A stretch of 64,000 nucleotides of DNA, taken from contig CM065300.1 of assembly GCA_032871835.1 (NCBI GenBank), positions 113,209,088-113,273,087 on the forward strand, read 5' to 3'. Origin of the DNA: Dipteronia dyeriana. Taxonomy: Eukaryota; Streptophyta; Magnoliopsida; Sapindales; Sapindaceae. This document shows, piece after piece, positions 46,019 through 56,641 of the stretch; position 1 is the first letter of the stretch, and the number at the start of each line of letters is the position of its first letter. The notes beneath the pieces are model-generated. The model was not told the origin of the DNA. It worked only from the letters and a program-made list of their open reading frames with translations, and ran no database searches. The position numbers were made by a program, and so were the translations under genes.

Positions 46019-46730
46019 ATGTCTTCTGCATTACTTCAAATTCTCGCAAACGATAAATTAACTGGTGATAACTATACTAAGTGGAAACTTAACATTAATG
46101 CAATATTGGTCACCAAAGACCTCAAGTTTGTGCTTACGGAGGAATGTCCTCCAGCGCCTGCTGCCAATGCCACACGAACTGTTAGTGAGACATACAAGCG
46201 ATGGGTCTCATCTGATGAGAAGGCCCGAACATATATGTTGCTTTCTATGGCAGATGTGCTTGTCACAAAGCATGAAGCAATGACTTCAGCATTCGAAATC
46301 ATGGAGTCATTGCAAGCTATGTTCGGGCAACCCTCCGAGAAAAAGCAACACAAAGCCATTTGTTCTGCTATGCTCGCTCGGATGAAGGAAGGTACGTCAG
46401 TTCAGGAATATGTTCTGAGCATGATGTCCTACTTCAACACGGCAGAAGTCAATGGCAGGGGCCATTGACAAACCCAGTCAAGTGAGCATCATACTGACGA
46501 CGCTTTCGAAGAGTTTCGATCGGTTTAAGAGCAAGTATGGGATGAACAAGTTAAGATTCAATCTCACACAGTTGCTCAATGAGCTCACTACCTTTGAGTC
46601 CTTGACAAAGAACTGCAAGGGCAAGACTGGTGAGGCAAATGTTGCCGAACCATCTTCCTACTCTAATAATAAGAAGAGAAAGAGGTCTACTGGGAAAGCG
46701 AAGGGTAAACCAAAACCCATGAAAGCCTAA
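46019..46730 (+). pseudogene. Copia-2 gag
   Basis: ATG at 46019 (MSSALLQILANDKL) is chosen over the in-frame ATG at 45992 because family proteins start with this block. The UBN2 domain is well preserved: GDNYTKWKLNINAILVTKDL, FVLTEECP, ETYKRWVSSDEKARTYMLLS and MESLQAMFGQPSEKKQHKAI. A frameshift near 46452 moves to the frame ending MKA* at 46730 (SQVSIILTTLSKSFDRFKS, NLTQLLNELTTFESL). The CCHC zinc knuckle expected after the KRKRSTGKAKGKPK basic stretch is absent. The reading then continues in frame after the stop into protease. Confidence 0.85.
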
Positions 46731-46736
46731 AGCAAG

Positions 46737-47713
46737 ATGAAGTCCAAGAAAAATAAATATGATTTACTTGTTCTTGAGTCTTGTTTAGTAGAAGATAATT
46801 CTTCACCCTTGATAGTTGATTCGGGGGCCACTAACCATGTTTGTTCTTCTTTACAATGGACTGATTCTTGGACACAACTAGAGGAGCAAGCCTTCTCAAT
46901 GCGTGTGGGGTCAGGGAACGTCGTGTCAGCACGAGCAGTGGGCGTAATTAGATTACGTTTTTGTAATAATTATATATTATTGGACAATGTATTTTATATT
47001 CCTGGATTTACACGGAATTTGATTTCTGTTTCTAAGTTTTTAGAACAAAAATATTCTCTTTCTTTTAATAATAAGTATGTTATTATTGGAAAGAATGGTC
47101 TGAATATTTGTTCAGGAATTAATGAAAACAATTTGTATGTGTTAAGACCATTAATACATACTACATTGCTCAACACCGAAATGTTTAAGGTTGAAAAACC
47201 AAAAACTAAACGACATAAGATTTCTCCAAATAATGACACCTATCTCTGGCATCTAAGGTTTGGTCATATCAACCTTGACTGGATAGACAGACTAGTAAAA
47301 AGTGGACCTTCAAATGAGTTAAAGGTTGGCACCTTACCTGTCTGCGAATCTTGTCTGGAAGATAAGATGACTAAAAGACCTTTTGCTGGAAAAGGGCTTA
47401 GAGTTAAAGATCCGTTAGAGCTTATACATACAGACGTATGTGGACCGATGAATGTTAAAGCTAGGGGTGGTTATGAGTATTATGTCACCGTTATAGATGA
47501 CTACTCAAGATACAGATATGTCTACCTAATGCAACGGAAGTCGGAAACATTTGAAATGTTAAGAATTTTGAGCTGAAGTTGAGAATCAATTTGGTAGGAC
47601 TATCAAGTCACTGTCATCGGATCGTGGAGGTAAATACCTTGATCAGGAGTTTAAAGACTTTATGGTCAAGCATGGGATACTTTCCCAACTCACAGCTTCC
47701 GGTACACCTCAGT
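46737..47713 (+). pseudogene. Copia-2 protease and integrase, N-terminal part
   Basis: The frame 46737-47576 (279 codons) carries the protease motif LIVDSGATNHVCSS (catalytic DSG, 46809-46850), then a pre-integrase region and the HHCC module LWHLRFGHINLDWI ... LPVCESCLEDKM (47240-47370). The integrase core starts LIHTDVCGPMNVKARGGYEY (first D). A frameshift near 47570 is followed by IKSLSSDRGGKYLDQEF (second D, 47600-47650) and GTPQ*NG with a stop at 47713. Confidence 0.85.
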
Positions 47714-48468
47714 AAAATGGTGTAGCTGCAATGGAAATGGTGAGATCGATGATTAGTTTCTCATCATTACCAAATTCCTTCTGGGGATATGTGTTACAAA
47801 CAGCGGTATACATTTTGAATGTGGTGCCATCCAAATCTGTTCCTAAGAATCCCCTAGAGTTGTGGAATGGTCGTAAAGCTAGTTTGCGACATTGTCGTAT
47901 ATTGAGGTATCCAGCACACGTGCTGAAGAACAGAACTGGAAAGCTAGATTCTAAGTCTGTGGTCTGCCTGTTTGTAGGATACTCCAAGGAGACCAGATGT
48001 GGACACTTCTATAGTCCCGAAGATAACAAAGTATTTGTATCGACAAATGCAACGTTTCTTGAGGACAGTTATATTAGTGACCATATACCTCGTTCTAAGA
48101 TTGTTTTGCATGAGTTGGAGCCTGGTGAGACTAGTGATTCATCAACAAAAGTTGTTGATCCACAACCATCTGAGAGTCAGATAGTTCCTGATAAGGATAC
48201 ATTACCACCTAGACATAGTGAGAGGGTTGTGAGACAACCTGAACGCTATTTAGGTATAGGTGAGGGACAATGTGTTGTCTCTACTGATAGTGTTGATGAT
48301 CCATTGACATTTAAGAATGCAATGAAAGATCCTGATAAAGAGGAATGGCTTAAAGCCATGAATCTCGAGATGGAGTCCATGTACTCTAACTTAGTCTGGG
48401 ATCTTGTAGACTTACCGGATGGGGTAAAACCCATAGGGTGTAAGTGGATCTACAAGAGAAAGAGATGA
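47714..48468 (+). pseudogene. Copia-2 integrase C-terminus to RT start, third catalytic residue deleted
   Basis: The reading goes [20 protein letters not shown], where the family, and Copia-1, has [14 protein letters not shown]. The stretch containing the third acidic residue of the DDE triad is therefore missing. The frame then stays open for 245 codons: [40 protein letters not shown], a linker, and the RT entry [20 protein letters not shown] and [20 protein letters not shown]. It stops at 48466. Confidence 0.85.
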
Positions 48469-49135
48469 GTAGATGGGAAGGTAAAGACCTTCAAGGTAAG
48501 GCTAGTGGCCAAGGTTTATAACTAGAAAGAGAGGGTCGATTATGAAGAGACCTTCTCGCCAATAGCCATGTTTAAGTCTATTAGGATTCTCTTATCCATT
48601 GCTGTCTATTTTGATTACGAAATTTGGTAAATGGATTTCAAGACTGCATTCTTGAATGTCAATCTTGATGAGAGCATCTATATGATGCAACCAGAGGGAT
48701 TCGTGTCTCCAAATCAAGAGCAAAAGGTTTACAGGCTGCAAAGGTCCATCTATGGACTTAAGCAAGCATCTAGATCTTGGAACATTAGGTTTGATGATGT
48801 GATCAAAACCTATGGCTTCGAGCAAAACGTTGATGGGCCTTGTGTCTACAAGCACATCATTGATAAGAAAGTAGTTTTCTTGGTCCTATACATAGATGAT
48901 ATCCTACTCATTGGGAATGATGTGGGAGTGTTGTCTGATGTAAAGGGCTGGCTGGCTAGCCAATTCCAAATGAAAGATTTGGGAGAGGCGACTTATGTTC
49001 TAAGGATCCAATTTATAAGGGATCGTAAGAACAAACTCATAGCACTGTCTCATACATCATCTATTGACAAGATACTTATGCGATTTTCGATGCAAAACTC
49101 CTAGAAAGGTAATTTACCTTCTAGGCATGGAGTTG
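48469..49135 (+). pseudogene. Copia-2 reverse transcriptase
   Basis: After stops at 48466, 48523 and 48628, the frame 48631-49104 reads [20 protein letters not shown] (first catalytic D), [20 protein letters not shown] and VLYIDDILLIGNDVGVLSDV (YIDD active site, 48889-48900). RDRKNKLIALSHTSSIDKIL follows. It stops at 49102 in MQNS*KG. The core RT motifs are intact and the breaks are single stop codons in the same frame. Confidence 0.85.
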
Positions 49136-49888
49136 ACTTGTCTAAGGAACAGTGTCCTAAGACACCTCAAGAAGTTGAGGATATGAGACCTGTACCTTAT
49201 GCATCGGCAGTAGGTAGTATCATGTATGCTATGTTATGCACGAGACCGACATCTGCTATGCAATGAGAGTAGTCAGCAGATACCAATCCAACCAAGGATA
49301 AAATCATTGGGTTGCTGTCAAGACAATTCTCAAGTATATTCGGAGAACGAGAGACTATATGCGAGTGTATTCCGGGTAGGATTTGATCCCGTTAGGATAC
49401 ATGGATTCTGATTTTCAGTCAGACAGGGATTCTAGGAAATTCACGTCTTGATCAGTATTCACCCTAGGTGGTGGAGCCATTATATGGAGAAGTATCAAGC
49501 AATCTTGCAATGCTGACTCTACCATGGAAGCCGAATATGTAGCCGCTTGTGAAGCTGCTAAAGAGGCTGTTTGGCTCCGTAAGTTCTTGAGTGATCTGGA
49601 AGTTGTTCCAGATCTGGATAGGCCCATCACACTTTATTGTGATAACAGTGGTGCTGTGGCTAATTCCAAAGAACCAAGAAGCCATAAAAAACGGAAGCAT
49701 GGAGAGTGAAAGTATCATCTCATTAGAGAGATAGTGCAGAGATGAGATGTGACTGTCACCAAGATAGCCTCACAAGACAATCATGCTGATCCATTTACGA
49801 AGACCTTACCGGCTAAAGTGTTTTTGGGTCACCTAGATAGTCTAGGGTTACGAGACATGCCTCACGTGCTTTATTGCAAGTGGGAGAT
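49136..49888 (+). pseudogene. Copia-2 RNase H and polypurine tract
   Basis: PVPYASAVGSIMYAMLCTRP (49190) is the end of RT. RNase H pieces lie in shifted frames: SIKQSCNADSTMEAEYVAA (49490-49545, with catalytic E), LYCDNSGAVANSKEPRSHKK (49630-49690, the CDN aspartate retained) and KYHLIREIV (49710). The C-terminus HADPFTKTLPAKV (49780-49820) is followed by GCAAGTGGGAGAT (polypurine tract, 49876-49888) and the LTR. Confidence 0.8.
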
Positions 49889-51807
49889 TGTTGGGGTTTA
49901 TGCCCTAAATATGTAATTTCTAAATGGATTTATGAAATAAATAAAAGGAAAAATTCAATTCATTCATGTTGTGTTATTTATTTTATAACTTGTGCATATA
50001 TTTAACATCCAAGATTGCCGGATGTAATTTCGAACTGTGTATATGAGTGTCATATACGGATGGATATAGCAAGAGACGTGCAATCTAAAGAGTCCATAGA
50101 TAGCAAATAAAGCTGGGTACTTTATTTGTAGTTAATCTATAGTTGCGGTCCATTCCGTAATGTACGATGATTTTATCCTGAATCATTCATATGAGATATG
50201 GGAATGGAGGCACCTTATATGATGTGATCATATAGACTGGGCCATGATCTATATGAATCTCTCACCAAGATCCGTTTACCGATGAGATTCATATATATCA
50301 ACTAATGATGGCTATATGTGGGTGATCTTAATCCTGAGTGTCTTATCAACTCCTTCAGGTTAGATCGTGGTCTTTGATATACCATGGGTGAGGTCAGATG
50401 CATTTCCTGATCAATATACTCCGTATGTTGGGATTGAGTTTGACTTGTGGCTGGGAAGGTTTGTACATAATAGTGGAATCCACTCCTTCTTGTGAGAAGT
50501 AGATGGTAGTTCCCTTAAGGGTTGATTCGGGGCTTGAACAATATGAGCGCTCTCCTAATTCCGTAAGGAAATAGGATTTATTGTTCATTATAGAACCATG
50601 TGTAATAGCTATATCGATGGACACCGAGTTGTATCGGTCTGTGTAAAAGCGTCTACAGTTGAGAGAGTGCATCTTCGGGTTTTTAGTGAAATAACACCGG
50701 AGTTAATAATCAAGGAATATTAATTAAAGAGTTTAATTAATGATTCTCAAGATTATTGGAGCTCAAAATACTGTGGGTCCATTAGGTCTCCTTGCTAACC
50801 CGGTCGATTTAGGTAATATGTGATTACGGTTAATTAATTGGATTGTCCAATTAATTGTGTTACAAAAGTGACACGTATATATTCAGGAATTAATTAAATA
50901 ATGAGATTATTTATTTAATGAATGTTAATAGATAAATTAATTAAATAATTAGATTATTTAATTATATTGATAATTATGAATTATTAACTAACTATTAATT
51001 GGAGGGTGTTAGTTGATATGTGAATTTAGGTGAAGATAAAATAATGGGATTATTTTATTAAGTGTTTGTAAAGGATACAAACAAAGTGAAATATATATAT
51101 ATATATACATATATATATAAAGCGGCAACAGAGAAAAGAGATATATATATAATTAAAAAGCGGCAGCATAAAAAATATATAAATATTAAAAGCGCATGTA
51201 GAGGCGTGAAAGAGTGATATTTGTGATATTTGTGAGCAGAGGCGTGAAAGATTTTTATTTGTGATAAAAGTGAGCAGAGGCGCGATATGTATATATAGAT
51301 GTGCAGGCGTCATATAGATATATATTTGATATATATTGTTTTTGAAAATACAGAATCACATCTATCAATATATTTTTTGCATGAGATGCAATTCATGTGT
51401 GCATGAAATCAATACACCAAATTGAGAAGAAAGAGTTTCTTCAAGTATTTCTCTGTATCCTCCATTCAAGTTCTTGAGACTGTGACGCGTCCACACGCAG
51501 TTACCAATCCCGGGAGATAGCAAGGAAGATCAAGTGGTTCAGACATGAGCACATCGTAAAGTGAAGGAGCTTCCAAACATTGGTAAGATTGGTTCAGACA
51601 GAAGCATAACGTAAAGTGAAGAAGCCTCCTAACGTTGGTATGTTCTTCTGATTTTATCGATTACAATTTCCTGCTTTTACATATTGTATGTATTAGTTTT
51701 GAAATATAATTACGATCCAAAGTTCGCTGGTCCCAGATACAGATATGATCTGTATAAAAATTTTAAAACCTAGTTCCGCTACGTAACCGGTGAACGGGGT
51801 TCCAACA
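49889..51807 (+). repeat. Copia-2 3' LTR
   Basis: TGTTGGGGTTTATGCC...GGGGTTCCAACA, 1.92 kb, followed by the CATTC duplication. This copy defines the LTR end that is missing from the 5' side. Confidence 0.9.
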
Positions 51808-51848
51808 CATTCTTGAGAGTCAAAACAAGAAGAAGATGAGTTAAGGAT

Positions 51849-51883
51849 GTATTTATAGTGGGGAAATGAAACTACGTCGTTTT
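51849..51883 (-). promoter_or_regulatory. Putative LTR promoter, SIRE-3
   Basis: The minus strand reads AAAACGACGTAGTTT (51883-51869), then about 10 bases later CTATAAATACAT (51858-51847), a good plant TATA box. It is positionally equivalent to 12230-12268 and 17264-17303. Confidence 0.5.
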
Positions 51884-52949
51884 GGGAAGTAAAAAAAAAA
51901 AACAAATTATGGGCATCGAAAGTGACCTTTTAGGGACCTGGATGAAAGGTCGCTTCAAGGTCACTTTGTTCTTGGGTATGGGTGTCAAAATATGCTTGAA
52001 AAAGCAACTTGGAAATCAGGTCACCCTGAGGTCGCTATGCTCTCAGGAAAATGCAACAGCACAATGGCTCTAGGTTCGAGCTACCCAAAAACATGACAAA
52101 ACAACTTTGAAACCTTTTGTATAATATACCGTTGGAAAGGTATGGAAGTCCAATTTCTACTCTATTTTAAAAAACATGATTTAGATATTTTTGGTAATTT
52201 GAGTGAACAAAGGTCAGAGACAGACAACAACAGAGTTACCCTCTTTTGGTGGTCACTTTGGAGATTTCAAAACTAATCCAAACGGTCATGAAATATTTTG
52301 AATAATATACTGTTGGAAAGGTACGAGTGTCTAGTTTGTACAAAGAGTGTCAAAATTCATTTTGGAGCCTTGTATAAACTGTTATGGTCATAAGATTATA
52401 CAAAGGTCAATTTTAAAAAACATTTAAATCATTGAAATCCACTCTTTTGAAACTAGACACATTACTCCAAATAACCAAACCAAGAGAAGAATGAGACCTT
52501 CTCAAAAGGTCACTCAATGTGCTAAGACAAGCCCACCATCATGCAAGCACATGCATAACAGAAGCACTCCACACAAAACCATATCTAAATCTATAAATGA
52601 AGTGCAAGTGTGATTGTGAAGGAATGCACACATGAGCAATAAGGAATAATTGCATGTCAATACAAATTCATGTAAGTGTGTGTGCAATAAGTAAATGATG
52701 CACACATATAAGCAATAAGGAACACAAATACAAGGTAAAAAAAACATGCATGAAGCGTGTGTGTGTGTGCGTGCGCGTAACTAAATCTCTTTAAGGAGTT
52801 AGGTCAAGTTAATTACCTCACTTGAAGCACTTTGTGACCTTGGAAGCTTGATGAAGATAAGTAACAATTGGAGACCTAAGCTACCTATTACAAACAATCC
52901 CAATGTGGATTGTCATGAAATAAGCCAATAAAAAATAGAGGTCTTTACA

Positions 52950-54208
52950 ATCTCCTCATTTGGCTATTTCATGACAAAATAACCACTCACAAAATAATCC
53001 TCAGAAAACAATAAAAGCTATTGGTCAACAAAGTAATTCTATGTTACATAAGGAGAAGCCAAAGATACTAAATCTTCAAGGTATTCAGTCTTTTTGTAGA
53101 TAATCATACCTATACACAATAGCAAGAAAAACACTTTTAAAGAACAAGTGCAAATGAGGCGAATAAATAATAACAAGCATTGCACTCAAAAAAGCAATAT
53201 AAAGTAATGCATGTGCAATGCTCCCCCTAAATGGGTTACTCTCTCTCATGATATCTCTCCCAAAGCATAAACAATGCTCCCTCAATATTTCTCAATACTT
53301 TTTCCCTATTTGATTATGGGATAGGCAAAAGAGCTCCTCTATCGGGTTGCTTTAGCAAAGAGAGCTATTAGCAATAATACGATGCTTAATCATATAAACA
53401 AACTTTATGCAACATAAGTAATTGAGTGAGATTCAAGGAGTTTTAGTTAAAGAAAAATGTATGAAATTGTTGCTTTGCATGCAAGACATATAGCATTCAA
53501 GTTCAAGCAATGGTATTTGGCAAAGCAAACATCAAAAGGGTTTCCATAAGAAATCAAACCAATTTGTACTCTTTTGTCATAAGCAAACATGATATAGTTT
53601 CTCCAAAATAATTCAACACACAAGCAACGATATCAATCCTTAAGGACCAAACAAGACAAGGATATAGAATCCTTGTTGATTGAATGGATATGAAATCCTT
53701 ATTATTTGTTGTCTTGTTCAAACCACTAAGAAGAGAGAGAAGACTAACTTGGATATAAAATCCTTATTGATTACATGGATACACGATCCTTATTGATTAG
53801 ATTTCTCATTTGCGTTCACACACTTCCATTAAAGCAATCAAAAAGAAAATTCATGCATATCATTTTAAACATGTCATAATCAAGTTCACATGTCATGCAG
53901 ATAAATTGTAGGTCATTAAAATGTACTATCCCAAATAAATCTCCAAGTCTAAAAATGCATGTTTAAACATAAATATGACATGGATTACAAGCAAAGAAAA
54001 GGTGCACAATTATTAAAGAAAAATAACATACAAGCATCTATGTGCAACCCAGAATCTTAAGCAATTAACTTCTTACACATTGCAAATCATGTAAGTTTAC
54101 TCTCTTTGCTAGAGCTTCCCAAATAGGGTCAAATCAAAACAAGTAAATGGGAGGCATGAACTCCTATAGACTTACCAAGTTCATTGGACCTAGTTTCATT
54201 TACGGGTG
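52950..54208 (-). other. SIRE-3 3' untranslated interior
   Basis: No coding domain. It is collinear with 13237-14416, with shared blocks such as GGCTATTTCATGACAAA, GCTCCCCCT.AATGGGTTAC and CAAAAGGGTTTCCA. The gag/UTR junction is near 54105 (CTCTTTGCTAGAGCTTCCC). Confidence 0.75.
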
Positions 54209-55270
54209 TCATATGAGAAATATGGCAATCGGTTCATTCTTTCTAACCCACCTAAGTTCTACTTTTTGATTTCTAGTGGTCATAGACATGTTTCTAAAAC
54301 TAGGTTCATGTAAACTTGCCATATTTTTCAACCGTTTTTCTTTCATGCTCTCTAACCTACACCTATTGATGTATTTAAAGCAATTTGGTCTTAAGTGACT
54401 AATCATACCACAAAAATGACAAGTAGGTACAAAGGAAGAAATTATGCCATTGAATTGAGGTCTTATCGAGGCATTGACATGTTGATGAGGTTGTCTTTGA
54501 TGATTCACCGGTTGGCTTCTCTTTAGAACTTGAGCTGATTAGTGGCATCTTTGTAGTCTAGCTTCTTGAGGTGGTTGAGCCGGTTGATCTTGTCTCCGTG
54601 GTTGGTCATGCTTCTTGTGATCACCTCATTTCCTCATAGTTAGCTTGTTGAAAGAAGTCATTGACATCTCAAGGGATTGTCCTTCCTTCTTGGATTGCCT
54701 AGGCTTTTTTTGAGTTGCCAAGGCTTGTGTGGACTTTCCTTGAGTTAAGGATTGCATGGATGATACTTTGATCTTGCTTTAAGCATGATGTTGTTTGACA
54801 TTGGCCTCCTTAATTCTTTAAAGCACCTCATCTCTTTGTCCTTGACAATCTTCAAGGAGTTTTCTTTATTGGCAAGCTCATCTTTCATTGCCTTCATCCG
54901 TTGGTGGCAATATTTAATCTCTTTCTCATACCTGGGCACATCAACCATGTCTGTCTTCAAGAAGTTATCAATGGTAGTCTTCATTAGATGCTGAGATGGA
55001 GAAAGCAACTTAGGGATACATTCCTTCACAAATGTTGTCTTGTTTGAGGATGGTGTGGACTCATCATATACGAAACCAAGCCCTCTCATGTTATTTGGCC
55101 TCTTTCCAATGCTCAGCATGTGGTCAAGTTTTTTCGAACTTAAAGTCACATTATCAAGTGTATTTCTTATCTCTTAATGTTCTTTCTCCAACATTACTTC
55201 ATTCAATTAAACAAGTGACACTTTCATATCTAAGAGAGTCATTTGAGTTCTTAGTTGGAGATTTTCTTCC
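54209..55270 (-). pseudogene. SIRE-3 gag C-terminal half
   Basis: Read on the minus strand: the frame 55149-54745 gives SKKLDHMLSIGKRPNNMRGL, the GLGF-type block conserved in SIRE gags, then a charged coiled coil (EKEIKYCHQRMKAMKDELAN, KENSLKIVKDKEMRCFKELR). After frame changes, 54508-54209 has the second knuckle CHFCGMISHLRPNC (near 54405) with its spacing intact. The C-terminus is RWVRKNEP, where protease would follow but does not. The N-terminal UBN2 domain and first knuckle lie beyond the break at about 55275. Confidence 0.75.
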
Positions 55271-55289
55271 TTCTATGATGCAGCAGCCT

Positions 55290-55917
55290 TGTCATTGGAT
55301 TATATGGAGGGGTTGGATCGGAAAAAGTCTAAGAAAAAGGGGGAAATCAATCATACTAGTCTGGGCGACGAAGTCGGAATGACGTGAAACTTTCACAGTT
55401 AATGCGAATCGGTGAAATCTTCATAAGTCACACCTGCAATCGTAAGGCATGCCCTTTTTAGCCGAATTCTTTCGTTTAGGGCTCGAAATTGTTGTTTTTG
55501 CCATTTTAAGAAAGTTTTAATTTTGCAATAACTTTAATTTTCCAAATCTGAATCGACTTCCGTCAGTTCCGCTTTGCTTAAGATCTTTAGTTTTATTTGT
55601 TTCCGTATGTAACTCAAATTTGCCATTTTTGGTAATTTTTGTTATTTCGGGTTTTTAGGGCTCATCATGGTTTCAGAATAAAGGTTAGGGTTTGTTTACT
55701 TTAAATAGACCTGTAAGCCACTTTTGTTAGGCAGTTTTTGATTATTAATAAAATTTCAGAGAATTATTTCTCAACTATCCAATTACACATCCTTCGTGCG
55801 CGAAGATTGTCATATTTGAAGCCTAGTATTCTGGCATCCATGCGTGGATCAACAGAATATTAGTATATTGTTTCTAATTGTTTCTTACAGGTTTTTCTCG
55901 ACAGAGCTTTCGCTACA
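55290..55917 (+). repeat. Chromovirus-like gypsy LTR, boundaries approximate
   Basis: The sequence changes from SIRE-3 gag to a non-coding block between 55270 and 55290. It ends near CTACA at 55917, just before a primer-site-like sequence. The left end TGTCATTGG is a guess by TG rule. There is no second copy in the window to fix the limits. Confidence 0.4.
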
Positions 55918-55922
55918 CCAGC

Positions 55923-55938
55923 TGTTATCAGAGCCGCG
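55923..55938 (+). other. Primer-binding site of chromovirus-like element
   Basis: TGTTATCAGAGCCGCG differs from the initiator Met-tRNA site TGGTATCAGAGC by one base and lies 5 bases after the proposed LTR end. Confidence 0.6.
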
Positions 55939-56022
55939 TTCGTTCGGGAAGACATCAATATACCGCCGAAGAGACGATAACCAAATTGAATCCCTGTAGA
56001 AGAGGCCATCGAACGTGACTGT

Positions 56023-56641
56023 ATGACACAGTTGGAGCAGCAGGTTGCATAATTAGCCGAGCAACTCACCGTGTTAATCACCAACCCAAATCCCTTCCCA
56101 GCTCGAATCCCTCGCGAGAGTGGTGACGATAAGGAAAGCGATGATGAGAGTTTCGAGGAAGTAGAGGTTCCGCAGCCTAGGCGATCAGCGCGAGACCTCG
56201 AAGAGAATCGATGGTAGGAGTCGGGGATGAGAGCAGAAGTCTCGAAGTTTAAAAGACTCCTACAACCGGAAGAATTCCTCGAATGGCTCGGATTCATCGA
56301 AGAAATTTTAGAGTTCAAACGAGTTCCGGAGAATGCAAAAATGGCCTTGGTGGCAACTCGACTTCGGGGTCGGGCAGACGCATGGTGGCAGCAGCTCAAA
56401 CTCACCTAACATCGCTCTGGAAAGACTAAGCTCACTGTTTGGGAAAAGATGAAGAGGAAGATGCGAGCAGAATATTTACCCCATAATTTTCAAAAATTGA
56501 TGTATCAGAGGTTAAAGAATTTGAGGCAAGGAGTGCGAACGGTTGATGATTATACTGTAGAATTTTATCAACTGCTAGTGCGTAATGATATTCAAGAAAC
56601 CCAAGATTAGTTGGTGGCCAGATATTGCGGGAGGTTACATC
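56023..56641 (+). pseudogene. Chromovirus-like gypsy gag, truncated
   Basis: From ATG 56023 a single frame runs to 56641 with four stops (56050, 56215, 56407, 56608) and no frameshift. It encodes an N-terminal MTQLEQQVA coiled segment and an acidic stretch. The retrotransposon gag domain follows: EEFLEWLGFIEEILEFKRVP, KMALVATRLRGRADAWWQQL, TVWEKMKRKMRAEYLPHNFQ and VDDYTVEFYQLL, ending LVARYCGRL. This order is typical of plant chromoviruses such as Reina/Tekay. SIRE-4 begins at 56642, where gag is cut before its knuckle and pol. Confidence 0.8.

Larger units (their letters stand above)
42468..51807 (+). mobile_element. Copia-2: full-length Ty1/copia retrotransposon with CATTC target duplication
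   Basis: TSD CATTC lies at 42463-42467 and again at 51808-51812. The 5' LTR starts at 42468 and the 3' LTR is 49889-51807. Gag, protease, integrase, RT and RNase H follow in copia order on the plus strand. The polypurine tract GCAAGTGGGAGAT precedes the 3' LTR. The flanking SIRE-3 LTR rejoins cleanly across it (CTCTCAAGAAG-like sequence on the right as in SIRE-2). It is about 9.3 kb long, including a 681-bp DNA transposon in the 5' LTR. No primer-binding site was found. Confidence 0.9.
41671..55275 (-). mobile_element. SIRE-3: gag-only SIRE-like element, 3' half, split by Copia-2
   Basis: The LTR occupies 41671-42467 and 51813-52949 (1.93 kb without the insertion). The low end TGAAAATAGCCCAAAAGTG...AACCTAAAGGGGGGG and the high end GTCTTTACA match SIRE-2. 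The polypurine tract AAATGAGGAGAT (minus) follows at 52962-52951. The interior then shows the same 3' UTR and gag C-terminus as SIRE-2. The element is lost beyond about 55275, where a chromovirus-like LTR begins, so its 5' LTR is absent. Confidence 0.8.
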
